A stretch of 64,000 nucleotides of DNA from Ruegeria sp. EL01 (lineage in GTDB: Bacteria > Pseudomonadota > Alphaproteobacteria > Rhodobacterales > Rhodobacteraceae), in the NCBI RefSeq assembly GCF_900313035.1, contig NZ_OMPS01000026.1, forward strand, positions 1-64,000, in the 5' to 3' direction. Each line of letters starts with the position of its first letter. Within the stretch, counting starts at the first letter, position 1. Shown piece after piece: positions 27,233 to 35,826 of this stretch. A program made the translations under genes and the position numbers. The notes beneath the pieces were generated by a model, which was given only the letters and a program-made list of their open reading frames with translations, was not told the origin of the DNA and searched no databases.

Positions 27233-27865
27233 ATGAGCCTGTCCCCCGAACTTTTACTGCACGGCTACTCTATCGGCATCTTCCCGATGGCAGAGCATCG
27301 TCACGACCCCGAGTTATTTTGGGTCGACCCCAAAGTTCGTGGCATTTTTCCGTTGGATGGGTTTCACATCTCACGCAGCCTTGCCCGCCGGATCCGAAAC
27401 TGCGGTTTCGATGTGACAATCGACCAGGATTTCGCCGGTGTTGTGGATGGCTGCGCCGACCGCGCCGATACCTGGATCAATGACGAGCTGCGGGGCCTGT
27501 ATCAACACCTGCACCGTTCGGGCCATGCCCATTCTCTTGAAGTCTGGGAAGGGACCTCTTTGGTGGGTGGTGTCTACGGCGTCGTTCTGGGTGCTGCATT
27601 TTTCGGGGAAAGCATGTTCTCTCGCCGCACGGATGCGTCGAAAGTTGCGCTGGCCTATCTGGTGGATCGTCTACAGCAAACCAGATTCCAACTGTTCGAT
27701 ACGCAATTTCTGACTGCGCATCTGGCGTCCCTGGGCGCTATCGAGATACAGCGCAGTCGGTACCGTTCATTTCTGGAAGAGGCGATCAACGCCGGCGCCG
27801 ATTTCACCGCGCCGCTGTCTCAGTCCGCTGACGGTGTGATACAGCGGATCACCCAGACGTCATAG
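27233..27865 (+). CDS. aat: Leucyl/phenylalanyl-tRNA-protein transferase
   Basis: A 210-residue enzyme of the N-end rule pathway. It transfers Leu or Phe from tRNA to proteins with N-terminal Lys or Arg, marking them for ClpAP. Family signatures are GIFPMAEHR, LFWVDPKVRGIFPLD, then YGVVLGAAFFGESMFSRR and LFDTQFLTAHLASLGA. Length is typical. It lies 46 nt after accC. Its 3' end overlaps the convergent DUF2155 gene by 46 nt, so the last 15 codons share DNA with that gene. Confidence 0.97.
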   Translation: MSLSPELLLHGYSIGIFPMAEHRHDPELFWVDPKVRGIFPLDGFHISRSLARRIRNCGFDVTIDQDFAGVVDGCADRADTWINDELRGLYQHLHRSGHAHSLEVWEGTSLVGGVYGVVLGAAFFGESMFSRRTDASKVALAYLVDRLQQTRFQLFDTQFLTAHLASLGAIEIQRSRYRSFLEEAINAGADFTAPLSQSADGVIQRITQTS

Positions 27866-28188
27866 CGCGAGTGATCCAAAGCATTCAGCGCTGGTGAGGT
27901 CGCGATCATCCAGCCATCAAACAATTGATCCGCTTTGCCTGTGTCCCAGATGGTCAGATAGGCGAAGGCATCCCCGGTTGGATTGTCCACCGGATAGCGG
28001 CAATCGCCCAAGGCAACATCCAACCCGAAAACCGATTGGGTTTGGCCGTTCTGCATTTCAACATCGACGGTCTGCCCGTTCACCTTGTCCAATCCGCGCA
28101 ACAACGCCCCAGGACCGGACTGAACCTTTTGCTGTGCTGTCGCGCTTGTTCCCACCAACAGCAAAGACAGGAGGACCGCACGCATCAT
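27820..28188 (-). CDS. DUF2155 domain-containing exported protein
   Basis: A 122-residue protein with an N-terminal signal peptide (MMRAVLLSLLLVGTSATAQ, cleavage near 19) and a DUF2155 domain (LRGLDKVNGQTVDVEM, later GWMIATSPALNALDHSRYDV and VWVIRC). This family is restricted largely to Alphaproteobacteria and its function is not known. It is translationally coupled to the MlaD-like gene (ATGA overlap at 28185-28188), which suggests an envelope role. Confidence 0.9.
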   Translation of the reverse strand: MMRAVLLSLLLVGTSATAQQKVQSGPGALLRGLDKVNGQTVDVEMQNGQTQSVFGLDVALGDCRYPVDNPTGDAFAYLTIWDTGKADQLFDGWMIATSPALNALDHSRYDVWVIRCITPSAD

Positions 28189-28634
28189 TCGCGGCCGTCC
28201 CCAGCCACAAACTTGACCAGTAGCGAGATCAGGCTGACCGCGCCTTGAGTATCTTCAATCTCATCTCCGGGTTCGAAAAAGAAAGGCGACCCGCCGGGCA
28301 TAACCTCGACGAAGTTCCCACCCAACAGCCCTTCGGACGAGATCACGATGGCGCTGTCATCCGGGACAAGAATACCGTCTGCAACCGAAAACGTTGTATC
28401 TGCCCGGTAAGTGTCCGGGTTCAGGGTCACGTCTGTGACCGCGCCAATCTTGACGCCAGCCAGACGCACGTCAGTGCCGACGCCAACCCCTTCAAGTGAG
28501 CGGAACGATGCGCCCAATTGGTACCCTGCGCTGTTTTGCGACAGGCCCGTGGATTGGCTCGCATAGACGCCAAACGCAACAGCGCACGCCAAAACAGCGC
28601 CGCCGACAATAACTTCGGTCCAATTGTGGGACAT
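28185..28634 (-). CDS. mlaD: MlaD-family outer-membrane lipid asymmetry protein
   Basis: A 149-residue protein with one N-terminal membrane anchor (about 8-27) and an MCE domain (about 38-117: LEGVGVGTDVRLAGVKIGAV, then ISSEGLLGGNFVEV). MlaD is the periplasmic lipid-binding subunit of the Mla phospholipid transporter. Here mlaE and mlaF are not adjacent; instead the gene sits between NDUFA12 and DUF2155 genes, a grouping common in alphaproteobacteria. Spacing to its neighbours (12 nt, and a 4-nt overlap) suggests one operon. Confidence 0.92.
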   Translation of the reverse strand: MSHNWTEVIVGGAVLACAVAFGVYASQSTGLSQNSAGYQLGASFRSLEGVGVGTDVRLAGVKIGAVTDVTLNPDTYRADTTFSVADGILVPDDSAIVISSEGLLGGNFVEVMPGGSPFFFEPGDEIEDTQGAVSLISLLVKFVAGDGRE

Positions 28635-28646
28635 TGCTCGCCTCGT

Positions 28647-29030
28647 TTACTCCGGGCTCCAGGCCTCGTAATCCTTACGCTCAACCGGTTCAGCCCGGCG
28701 CAGCGATCCAGCAGGGGTATAGGCCAGGGCCGTTCCCGTCAGGTTCTCTTGATGCGGTTTTTCCCAGGATTTATGCGGCAACGGCCTGTCCGTTGGCGGC
28801 TCATCCCAGGTCCGGTGCAGCCATCCGTGCCATTCAGGATCGACCCGACTGGCCTCGGCCTCGCCGTTAAAAATCACCCAGCGCTTGCTGTCATCCGCAT
28901 TGCGGTAAAACACATTGCCTTCGTTGTCTTCGCCAACTTTAACGCCCTTACGCGCAGTGTAGATTTGCGTGTTCAGGGTTGCCCCGTTCCACCACGTCAC
29001 GGCCCGCAAAAGAGTGTTCAGGATTCCCAT
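28647..29030 (-). CDS. NADH:ubiquinone oxidoreductase subunit NDUFA12
   Basis: A 127-residue homologue of mitochondrial complex I accessory subunit NDUFA12 (B17.2), found in alphaproteobacteria. Landmarks are the N-terminal [40 protein letters not shown], and [20 protein letters not shown]. It binds the peripheral arm of complex I and helps assembly. It is the first gene of the group running leftward through mlaD and the DUF2155 gene. The nuo operon itself is not in the window. Confidence 0.95.
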   Translation of the reverse strand: MGILNTLLRAVTWWNGATLNTQIYTARKGVKVGEDNEGNVFYRNADDSKRWVIFNGEAEASRVDPEWHGWLHRTWDEPPTDRPLPHKSWEKPHQENLTGTALAYTPAGSLRRAEPVERKDYEAWSPE

Positions 29031-29108
29031 TGGCTGCCTCCGGCATTTCTATTCCAGCAGATATGGACCAAAGGTCCGCCAAGGTCCAGTGCCGCCGGAT
29101 GTTCTGCA

Positions 29109-29468
29109 TCACTCCGGCAAGAAGGCGGTAACTTCGATTTCGATCCGGTACTTCGGGTCGATCAAACCACATTCGATCATGGTTGCTGCTGGCGGGTTCG
29201 CGCCAAAGGTTTTCGCCAACATAGGCCAGCATGGTTCGAATTCAGCGCGGTCTGGCAACATATAGGTGACCCGCACCACATCCGAAAACCCTGCCCCCGC
29301 TTCGGTCAGGGCTTTTTCGATGATAGACAGCGCTGATTGGCATTGCGCAACAACCCCATCACCCTGCCCGACCGTGCCGGCAACATGGATCCAGTTTCCG
29401 GCGACCACGGCCCGGCTGTATCCAACTTTGGCCTCGAATTCTCCGCCTGACGAAATACGTTTGATCAT
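29109..29468 (-). CDS. RidA-family protein (YjgF/YER057c/UK114)
   Basis: A 119-residue chorismate-mutase-like trimeric protein. It carries the N-terminal VGYSRAVVAGNWIHVAGTVG, the middle SDVVRVTYMLPDR, and the C-terminal DPKYRIEIEVTAFLPE blocks. True RidA deaminates reactive 2-aminoacrylate using a conserved Arg near the C-terminus; the DPKYRIEIE block supplies an Arg there. Several RidA subgroups lack a known substrate, so only the family is called. It is downstream of clpX, separated by a strong terminator. Confidence 0.9.
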   Translation of the reverse strand: MIKRISSGGEFEAKVGYSRAVVAGNWIHVAGTVGQGDGVVAQCQSALSIIEKALTEAGAGFSDVVRVTYMLPDRAEFEPCWPMLAKTFGANPPAATMIECGLIDPKYRIEIEVTAFLPE

Positions 29469-29483
29469 TTGAATTCACTCCAA

Positions 29484-29513
29484 CAAAAAACGGCGCGGAA
29501 GGTACCGCGCCGT
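29484..29513 (-). terminator. Rho-independent terminator of clpX
   Basis: On the minus strand ACGGCGCGG (from 29513) and CCGCGCCGT form a perfect 9-bp stem with a 6-nt loop, followed directly by TTTTTT then GTTGG. It lies 24 nt after the clpX stop codon and isolates clpX from ridA. Confidence 0.92.
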
Positions 29514-29536
29514 ATGATTCTGCGATTGTGCAGTGT

Positions 29537-30805
29537 TTAACCAGCCGACGCCGATTCAGGCGCCGCATCTGCGTAGATGATCAGCGGTTGCGCTTCCGAG
29601 TTTACAGCCTCTTCATTCACAACAACCTCGGTCACATTCTTCATACCCGGCAGTTCGAACATGGTATCCAGCAAGATATCTTCCAGGATCGACCGCAGCC
29701 CGCGCGCTCCGGTTTTGCGCTCGATGGCTTTCTTGGCAATCGCCTTAAGCGCATCATCAGTAAAGCCGAGTTCAGCATCTTCCAACTCGAACAGGCGCTG
29801 GTATTGCTTGACCAACGCGTTCTTCGGCTTGGTCAGGATGGTGACCAGGGCGTCCTCGTCCAGATCTTCAAGCGTTGCCAGAACCGGTAGACGGCCAACA
29901 AATTCGGGGATCAGGCCAAATCGCAACAGATCTTCGGGTTCGAGTTCCTTGAAAATCTCGCCCACGCCGCGATCGTCATTGTCTCGCACGTCAGCACCAA
30001 AGCCCATGGCCGAGCCTTTGCCGCGTTGTGCGATGATCTTGTCCAATCCTGCAAACGCACCGCCACAGATGAACAGGATGTTTGTCGTGTCCACCTGCAG
30101 GAATTCCTGCTGCGGATGCTTGCGACCTCCTTGCGGAGGAACGCTGGCAACAGTGCCTTCCATCAATTTCAGCAGCGCCTGCTGCACACCCTCACCCGAC
30201 ACATCACGGGTGATCGAGGGATTTTCAGACTTGCGCGTGATCTTGTCGACCTCGTCGATATAGACGATGCCGCGCTGCGCGCGTTCGACGTTGTATTCAC
30301 TGGACTGCAACAGCTTGAGGATGATGTTTTCGACATCCTCACCCACATAACCCGCCTCGGTCAGCGTCGTTGCGTCGGCCATGGTAAACGGCACATCCAG
30401 TATCCGCGCCAGCGTCTGCGCCAGCAACGTCTTCCCGCAACCCGTCGGACCGATCAGCAGGATGTTAGATTTGGCCAGTTCAATATCACCGCCCGACTTC
30501 TGAGCGTGATTTAGGCGCTTGTAGTGATTGTGGACCGCAACCGACAGAACCCGCTTGGCGGTGGCCTGACCGATCACATAGTCGTCCAGAACTTCGCAGA
30601 TGTCTTTTGGTGTCGGCACACCGTCCGAAGATTTCAGCCCGCTGGCTTTGGTCTCTTCGCGGATGATGTCCATGCACAGCTCGACACATTCATCACAGAT
30701 AAAAACGGTCGGGCCTGCGATCAGCTTACGCACCTCATGCTGGCTTTTGCCGCAAAAGCTGCAGTAGAGCGTGTTTTTGCCGTCACCGCCTGAATTCGTC
30801 GCCAT
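29537..30805 (-). CDS. clpX: ATP-dependent Clp protease ATP-binding subunit ClpX
   Basis: A 422-residue AAA+ unfoldase that feeds substrates to ClpP. It has an N-terminal zinc-binding domain (YCSFCGK, then [10 protein letters not shown]), Walker [18 protein letters not shown], Walker [11 protein letters not shown], the pore-loop region YVGEDVENI, the IGF-type ClpP-binding loop region ([13 protein letters not shown]), and the arginine-finger stretch [14 protein letters not shown]. It is downstream of clpP on the same strand but separated by a hairpin, so it may have its own promoter in the 132-nt gap. In this group it also degrades cell-cycle regulators. Confidence 0.98.
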   Translation of the reverse strand: MATNSGGDGKNTLYCSFCGKSQHEVRKLIAGPTVFICDECVELCMDIIREETKASGLKSSDGVPTPKDICEVLDDYVIGQATAKRVLSVAVHNHYKRLNHAQKSGGDIELAKSNILLIGPTGCGKTLLAQTLARILDVPFTMADATTLTEAGYVGEDVENIILKLLQSSEYNVERAQRGIVYIDEVDKITRKSENPSITRDVSGEGVQQALLKLMEGTVASVPPQGGRKHPQQEFLQVDTTNILFICGGAFAGLDKIIAQRGKGSAMGFGADVRDNDDRGVGEIFKELEPEDLLRFGLIPEFVGRLPVLATLEDLDEDALVTILTKPKNALVKQYQRLFELEDAELGFTDDALKAIAKKAIERKTGARGLRSILEDILLDTMFELPGMKNVTEVVVNEEAVNSEAQPLIIYADAAPESASAG

Positions 30806-30906
30806 GATCTACCTTTCGGGCTCCATCCCTGCGCCCCTTTGCGGAACGCGTTTGCGCCTGTTCATGCAGCTTAGGCCAGCACTGTGACGGCTACAATCTC
30901 AAAATG

Positions 30907-30930
30907 ACCCCCGCGCCGGTGACGCGGGGT
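30907..30930 (-). terminator. Hairpin between clpP and clpX
   Basis: On the minus strand ACCCCGCG and CGCGGGGGT form a GC-rich stem around a short loop, 7 nt after the clpP stop, followed by CATTTTG. The tail is T-poor, so it may be a partial terminator that sets the clpP:clpX ratio. Confidence 0.6.
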
Positions 30931-30937
30931 TTTGGCA

Positions 30938-31570
30938 TCAGGCCTCTTCCGTATCCATTTTTGCGCGATTTTCGACGATCTCGTCGATGTGACCCCACTC
31001 TTTGGCTTCTTCCGGGCTCATGAAATTGTCACGGTCCAGCGCTTTTTCAACCGACTTTTTGGTCTGCCCGGTATGACGAACGTAGATATCATACAGGCGA
31101 TCCTTGAGTTTCTGCGTCTCGGCCGCATGGATCATGATATCGCTGGCCTGCCCCTGATACCCACCACTTGGCTGGTGCACCATGATGCGGCTGTTGGGCA
31201 GCGAAAAGCGCATGCCATTCTCGCCACCGGCCAGCAGAACCGACCCCATCGAGGCCGCCTGACCGATCACCAATGTCGAACATTTCGGCTTGATGTACTG
31301 CATTGTATCGTAAATCGACAAACCGCTGGTCACCACGCCACCCGGCGAATTGATATACATCGAGATTTCTTTGTTCGGGTTTTCCGCCTCAAGATGCAGC
31401 AACTGGGCCACGATCAGATGGCTCATCCCGTCGTGGATCGGGCCGTTGATGAAAATGATCCGCTCTTTCAGCAGACGTGAGAAAATGTCATATGCGCGTT
31501 CACCCCGGCTGGTCTGCTCGACGACCATGGGAACGAGCGTATTCATGTAGGTATCTACTGGATCGAACAT
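30938..31570 (-). CDS. clpP: ATP-dependent Clp protease proteolytic subunit
   Basis: A 210-residue serine protease. The catalytic Ser lies in [16 protein letters not shown], the His in [15 protein letters not shown], and the Asp in the [19 protein letters not shown] region. [19 protein letters not shown] is the substrate-groove strand. Length matches the usual single-copy alphaproteobacterial ClpP. It is upstream of clpX. The 366-nt region to its right, shared with the divergent ArsR gene, should contain the promoter. Confidence 0.98.
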   Translation of the reverse strand: MFDPVDTYMNTLVPMVVEQTSRGERAYDIFSRLLKERIIFINGPIHDGMSHLIVAQLLHLEAENPNKEISMYINSPGGVVTSGLSIYDTMQYIKPKCSTLVIGQAASMGSVLLAGGENGMRFSLPNSRIMVHQPSGGYQGQASDIMIHAAETQKLKDRLYDIYVRHTGQTKKSVEKALDRDNFMSPEEAKEWGHIDEIVENRAKMDTEEA

Positions 31571-31936
31571 TCGGAACCTGCCTGCTTTGCTATGGATCGG
31601 GACTTTACCCCAACGAGAGTTACCCGAGTCTTAGTATTGCCACCCGGGGGCTGCAAGGGGGCTGTTCGAGAACAGGTGGCAATCGGTACTCTGCGCCATA
31701 CAGCATAACGGGTCCGACGATGGACCGGCACCGACCTACCCTTACCGAGTGCAGGTTGCATTTTACCCTGGCAACACCGGGGAAATTCGCCGTTAGTTCC
31801 CCTTTTGCTCATCACGATATTCTGATTCATGCACTCGCAAACAAGCGTATAAGGCAACTACGAACGCGGATTCTCCTCACCGGTAGCCCCGCTATTGAAT
31901 CAACACCCAACTGACGGGTTCGCAAGGAAGACGAAT
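31571..31936. other. Divergent promoter region between clpP and ArsR gene
   Basis: No supportable gene is present in these 366 nt. A strong ribosome-binding site, AAGGAAG at 31924-31930, serves the rightward regulator. The DNA around 31810-31850 is AT-richer than the rest and is the likeliest operator/promoter area for the ArsR gene. I found no clear inverted repeat. Confidence 0.5.
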
Positions 31937-32278
31937 ATGGCACTCCCCCAGCTGTCACACGACATGTCTAAGGAAGACATGGATCTTATGGTCGACAATG
32001 CAACGCGTGCATCGAACTTCCTTAAAGCCATAAGCCACGAAGGCCGTTTGATGATCCTGTGTCACCTGACCTCGGGCGAAAAGTCTGTAACCGAACTGGA
32101 AGATCTTCTGTCAGCCCGACAAGCTGCAGTGTCACAACAGCTCTCCCGCCTGCGACTAGAGGGGTTGGTCGCACCGCGGCGTGAAGGCAAGGCGATCTAT
32201 TATCGACTGGCAGACGATCGTTCGCGCCGCATGCTTGAAGTTGTGTACGAACTTTTCTGCAGCGATAACAATACCTAA
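31937..32278 (+). CDS. ArsR-family repressor, BigR/SqrR-like persulfide sensor
   Basis: A 113-residue winged-helix regulator: ISHEGRLMILCHLTSGEKSV, recognition-helix region LLSARQAAVSQQLSRLR, wing RREGKAIYYRL. Two cysteines fall at positions 42 and 108, the same pair that senses persulfides in BigR of Xylella and Agrobacterium and corresponds to Cys41/Cys107 of Rhodobacter SqrR. The start follows AAGGAAG by 6 nt. BigR-type proteins repress sulfide-oxidation genes such as blh and sqr. The blh-like pair lies 15 kb to the left, so regulation in trans is plausible. A small lipoprotein gene follows it. Confidence 0.85.
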   Translation: MALPQLSHDMSKEDMDLMVDNATRASNFLKAISHEGRLMILCHLTSGEKSVTELEDLLSARQAAVSQQLSRLRLEGLVAPRREGKAIYYRLADDRSRRMLEVVYELFCSDNNT

Positions 32279-32455
32279 GGCTGGCTTGCCCATCGTGCAA
32301 AGCCGACCCACCTCCATTCTTGCAAGGTCGGCACCCATGAGGTGAACAAGCAAGTTGCGCTTTGAAACCAGCTGGTAGCAAAATGCAGCTAAGGCACTGG
32401 TTCAGGTGCGCAAAAGGTGCTACCGAAAAGAGGATTATGTACTGAGGAGACACGT

Positions 32456-32593
32456 ATGATCCGCGTAATTCTGATTGGCCTGAGCCTGTTTGCACTGACG
32501 GCTTGCGAAACCGCAAAAGGCGCTGGCAAAGATATTGAAAACGCTGGCGACGCCATACAAGGCGCAGCAACTGACGTTCAGGAAAACCTCTGA
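32456..32593 (+). CDS. Entericidin-family small lipoprotein
   Basis: A 45-residue lipoprotein, MIRVILIGLSLFALTACETA at its start, with a lipobox LTAC and predicted lipidation at Cys17. The mature part (KGAGKDIENAGDAIQGAA) matches the entericidin A/B family of stress-related membrane lipoproteins. GAGGAG 6 nt before the ATG supports translation. The gene is below the usual length cut-off and easily missed. It follows the ArsR gene by 177 nt and may have its own promoter. Confidence 0.85.
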   Translation: MIRVILIGLSLFALTACETAKGAGKDIENAGDAIQGAATDVQENL

Positions 32594-33194
32594 CACGCAG
32601 CTAGGTGCGGTTGGCTTATCTGCTACACCTAAGCTGACTAAACACCCATAACATGACGCGAAAACGGGGCTCTTTTGCTGTTGCAATGGGGCCTTGTTTT
32701 ACGTCCGCTTTGGGGATGACAAAACTTACCCCAAGCCTAAAACCACACTCCGAAATCTCCAATTCTCCCCACTTGACGAACAAGGCAACCTGCGGTCGGC
32801 TAGGCTGGACTTGCAGGATTTGCACACCACTCGGTCCGCCAATCTTTCGAGGTGTACAAAACGAATGGCACCCATGTGCTACAAGATTCCCCAAGCCTGC
32901 ACCTGCCTGGACGATTTGGTGACCCAGGGCCAGATAGCGCTTAACCTCACCGCGCGAAGCTGCCCTGAAAGTGCGTGAGATCCAGATGACCCAACCCGAG
33001 AAACGCATTCTAGCGCGGTGGATCGGAGTCTGTCGCGGACGGTGAACTGACCGCCCGACCCACCTCCTCGCTACGGAGACGTTGGTTCCGTTTATGAGAA
33101 GCGCCCTGACCCGAGCGGGATACCAATTAAACAATGCCGCATTCTAATAACAACGGCGGTACATACCCCCTCAACCCGTCGGACCAGAGACGCT
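32594..33194. other. Gene-poor region with possible decayed coding remnants
   Basis: No intact gene is supportable in these 601 nt. Plus-strand frames between 32694 and 32930 look partly protein-like but switch frame near 32845, as in a decayed gene. The tail VYKTNGTHVL at 32852-32881 shares 16 identical bases with a sequence at 5883-5898. The minus-strand open frame 32616-33134 is rich in rare residue combinations and is not believed. Confidence 0.4.
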
Positions 33195-33647
33195 TCAGTT
33201 CACCTGACGCTCCAGAACAACGCTGTACGCTGTCCCGCGGCGCAGGCTACGGAAATCCGCATAAATCTTGCCGTCCTGATACTTGGCATCCACCAGTGCA
33301 TTCACACCGATCTCTGGGTCGGCCGAACTTTCGACCAATCCGATGGTGCCAGACCCATCCAGACTGATGGTGCCGGTGGCATCATAGACCCGCCAGTCCG
33401 CATCAGCGTTAGGCCGCCACATGCTGGGACCCCAGAACAGGTTTTCCTGCTGCTTCTGAATATCCAGCAACCATTCGCCATCGTGGAAACGCGGGGCATC
33501 ACCGGTTGCGGTGCGGGACGGGGACACCTTGGTATAGGTGCCGGTCCAGGCCCCGCGCAGGTCTGGCGATGTATCGGCCAGAGCGGCGGTTCCAAGGGTG
33601 AGGCTCGTGGCCAAAGCGGCTGCTCCGGCAGTCATATATCTGGTCAT
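33195..33647 (-). CDS. Exported hypothetical protein
   Basis: A 150-residue protein with a signal peptide (MTRYMTAGAAALATSLTLGT, cleavage likely after an ALA around residue 25). The mature part begins with LRGAWTGTYTKVSPSRTATG and holds alternating strands with conserved-looking Trp and Gly, like small lipocalin-type or beta-barrel domains. I do not recognise the family. GGAGGA 7 nt upstream decides the start over an upstream in-frame ATG. It is probably periplasmic. It is convergent with nothing and stands alone. Confidence 0.75.
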   Translation of the reverse strand: MTRYMTAGAAALATSLTLGTAALADTSPDLRGAWTGTYTKVSPSRTATGDAPRFHDGEWLLDIQKQQENLFWGPSMWRPNADADWRVYDATGTISLDGSGTIGLVESSADPEIGVNALVDAKYQDGKIYADFRSLRRGTAYSVVLERQVN

Positions 33648-33759
33648 GGTCTCTCCTCCGAACTGTGCGGCCATCGTTGGCCTTCCTTAAACAGATTGGG
33701 AAGGTTCGGGCGTCATACAAGTTTTCTAAAGGAGGCTTAATGTTGGCTTCATGTTCGCC

Positions 33760-34080
33760 TCAGGCCCAGGCCAAAGCGGTGCCGAGGATGACCAGAGCGA
33801 TGCCAAACCCCTCACGATACGAGAAGTTTTCGCCGAACAGAAAGAATGAAGCGATGGCGATCAGAACAACCTCGGCCCCCAGAATGCCGGTATAGATGAT
33901 GCCCAGCCGTTCGTCGCGCAGCGCGGCGAGCTCCAGCGTCGCCCCGGCCAGCAGGGTCGCAACGATCAGCAGGCCCAGCCCCACACCGGGGAGTTTCCAC
34001 CAGAACTTCATCGCGATCATGGCCACGGAATAGAGACCCGCCGACCCGAGGGCGATGATAGGGATCATGGATGTGGACAT
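33760..34080 (-). CDS. Small four-helix transporter-like membrane protein (SMR/EamA-like)
   Basis: A 106-residue protein with about four membrane helices and a C-terminal pattern LFGENFSYREGFGIALVILG, which resembles the end of EamA/SMR drug-metabolite transporter repeats. The length fits one SMR protomer. The characteristic Glu14 of EmrE-type pumps is not evident, so multidrug efflux is not claimed. GGAGG 7 nt before the ATG at 34080 supports the start. No neighbour explains the substrate. Confidence 0.7.
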   Translation of the reverse strand: MSTSMIPIIALGSAGLYSVAMIAMKFWWKLPGVGLGLLIVATLLAGATLELAALRDERLGIIYTGILGAEVVLIAIASFFLFGENFSYREGFGIALVILGTALAWA

Positions 34081-34162
34081 CTGCGCCTCCTGCCGAGGGT
34101 TCCGTTGGGTCAAATGTAGCAGGAGGGGGCGGTTGAGGCTGTGAGGTGGGTCACAGTGGGGT

Positions 34163-34311
34163 GATGGGTGAGAACACCCATCTTACGTAGGGTGGGTTTC
34201 CAACCCACCATTCCATCCCCGTAGGGCGGGCTTCAGCCCGCCACCAAACCCATCCGATCCGCGCGCGTTGGGATTGGGTCAGGTGAATGGCGGGCTGAAG
34301 CCCGCCCTACG
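34163..34311. repeat. Cluster of REP-like palindromes
   Basis: Four palindromic units are packed here: GATGGGTG/CACCCATC (34163-34182), GGTGGGTT/AACCCACC (34191-34209), and a 23-bp unit at 34220-34242 whose exact inverted copy is at 34289-34311. The last two each contain the internal palindrome GCGGGCTTCAGCCCGC or its complement. This resembles REP/BIME elements. Related palindromes lie at 38913-38930 and 42286-42306. Confidence 0.85.
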
Positions 34312-34461
34312 GTTGTTCAAAGCCGTTCTATAATACGAACTGAGGGCAGCGCCGGCCCGAGGGGAGGCGCAAACGCGCCGCCCCATGGCGGCGGGTCGGC
34401 GCGGCACGGCGGTGCCGCCGGGCGGGTGGTGCTCGGCATCGTGCGAAGCGGTGATAAGTAC
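34312..34461. other. GC-rich intergenic region after REP cluster
   Basis: No gene is present. The stretch 34350-34430 is extremely GC-rich with further short inverted repeats (GGCGGTGCCGCC, GGCGCAAACGCGCC). It follows the stop of the SIR2 gene, so it may act as a transcription end. Confidence 0.5.
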
Positions 34462-35823
34462 CTACGCTTGATCGTCTTCAGGCGCTCCCACTAATTCCAC
34501 ATTGTACGGCTGTTCATCGCGCACACAGGCAAGCAGATCAACCGCATCTTGTGAGTACATTTGAGCCTTTGATTTCTTACTAATCCGGACAGTGCAGTGG
34601 TATTGGTTGTCAGAAGCCTTGATATCAACTCCCGTTTCGTCTCGAATCTTCGCGATCAGTGTATTAGCGCGATGCCACCCCGGAAAACCAAGCTTCTTTC
34701 CAACTTCTGTCAGATTGAATGGGTACTTAGCCGAGAACTCCGTCGCAGGTTGCAAATCAGCAATACCAAATAGCTTCGCAAATTCTTCTTCGGAACTCGT
34801 CTTTGTAGAAATTAGATCAAAATCAACCTCTAGCATTTGGCGGGGGATATCCTTTCTTACGAGGTGATATGATCTCGCAAGAATTGCGCGCAAAACTTGT
34901 GGGTTAACATTGGCTAAGGGCGCGTTGTGCCCGAGCGCCTCAAACACCCATTGGAAATCTTCCGCTTCGATCGCTTGTACTCTGACTCCTTTGCTCGGTG
35001 AAACTTGTACAATTTTCTCCGTGGCAGGGTTTGGAGCGGTAGGTCGGGAAAGCACAAAAACGTTCGAGACTAAATCACCCGGAATCTCCATTGCTTGATC
35101 AAGATCATGCAAGACATTCCGAATGTTCTCATCTTCAATGCTGTAACCGACGAACAGAATCGGATGTTCGGCAAAAAAAGTGAGTAGTTTTGCAGTTAAG
35201 TATTTGCGCCGCTGCGAAAAACCTGAGTAGTCATCATGCGTTATTACAACTGAACTCGGCTTATCTACTGTTCCGTGAATCTTGTAAATCTCACCGATAT
35301 TCGCAAACGGTGCAGTAATTAACCCGCGCCCAAGAACTGGTTGATAGTCCGGCAAGACAGCTTCGATTAGTTTGTCATAATTAGTAGTAATCACAGACTG
35401 CGGGCGTATAGAGGAAAAGGCCTCCGCTTCGGCAGAGTGATCATCAATAACCTTCACCCCAAATGACTTTAAGTATCTGCAAATATGATACTTTAAGTAT
35501 ATATCTTTCGGAACTTCAGACTCAAAAAGAATATCTGGAAAGTGTTCTCTGCCATCCCCCCAAGCCCAAGACTGATAGTCTTTGGAAATCCTTGATGCAA
35601 CCAGAGATAAATCACCATTCTCTTGCTGCATGAAGAAGTTTAGCGGTTTCTTGATGTCAGAGCACTCGTCAATTGCCCAACCTAGGAGATCCTTCCATGT
35701 AGGCATCGAAAGCCACCTGCGGCTCAATCCAGAACCGACAAATACAATTGGCTGTAAAGGGAATGATTTTCTTACTGCTGCAATTCGTTCAATTACTTCG
35801 TCTTTGTAATCGTTGTTATCCAA
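34462..35823 (-). CDS. SIR2-domain protein with C-terminal helical domain
   Basis: A 453-residue protein. The SIR2 fold spans about 20-280: NAD-binding GSGLSRRW (30-37), TTNYDKLIE near 145, and the catalytic-position His in YKIHGTV near 180. The sirtuin zinc cysteines are absent, as in SIR2 domains of antiphage NADases rather than deacetylases. The C-terminal part (about 360-430, FNLTEVGKKLGFPGWHRANT) looks helix-turn-helix-like. Translation seems to start at a TTG, 3 nt after the lepA stop, suggesting coupling to lepA. The DNA is AT-richer than its neighbours, a sign of transfer. Defence is inferred from the fold only. Confidence 0.85.
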   Translation of the reverse strand: MDNNDYKDEVIERIAAVRKSFPLQPIVFVGSGLSRRWLSMPTWKDLLGWAIDECSDIKKPLNFFMQQENGDLSLVASRISKDYQSWAWGDGREHFPDILFESEVPKDIYLKYHICRYLKSFGVKVIDDHSAEAEAFSSIRPQSVITTNYDKLIEAVLPDYQPVLGRGLITAPFANIGEIYKIHGTVDKPSSVVITHDDYSGFSQRRKYLTAKLLTFFAEHPILFVGYSIEDENIRNVLHDLDQAMEIPGDLVSNVFVLSRPTAPNPATEKIVQVSPSKGVRVQAIEAEDFQWVFEALGHNAPLANVNPQVLRAILARSYHLVRKDIPRQMLEVDFDLISTKTSSEEEFAKLFGIADLQPATEFSAKYPFNLTEVGKKLGFPGWHRANTLIAKIRDETGVDIKASDNQYHCTVRISKKSKAQMYSQDAVDLLACVRDEQPYNVELVGAPEDDQA

Positions 35824-35826
35824 AGT

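Noticed and set aside
32616..33134. 172-codon minus-strand frame
   Set aside because: It has no recognisable domain, no ribosome-binding site and a basic, low-quality composition.
34163..34311. CRISPR array
   Set aside because: The repeats are palindromes in both orientations with irregular spacing, there are no regularly spaced direct repeats, and no cas genes are present.
34462..35823. Classical protein deacetylase for the SIR2 gene
   Set aside because: The zinc-binding cysteines of sirtuin deacylases are missing; the housekeeping sirtuin is the separate gene at 40868-41566.
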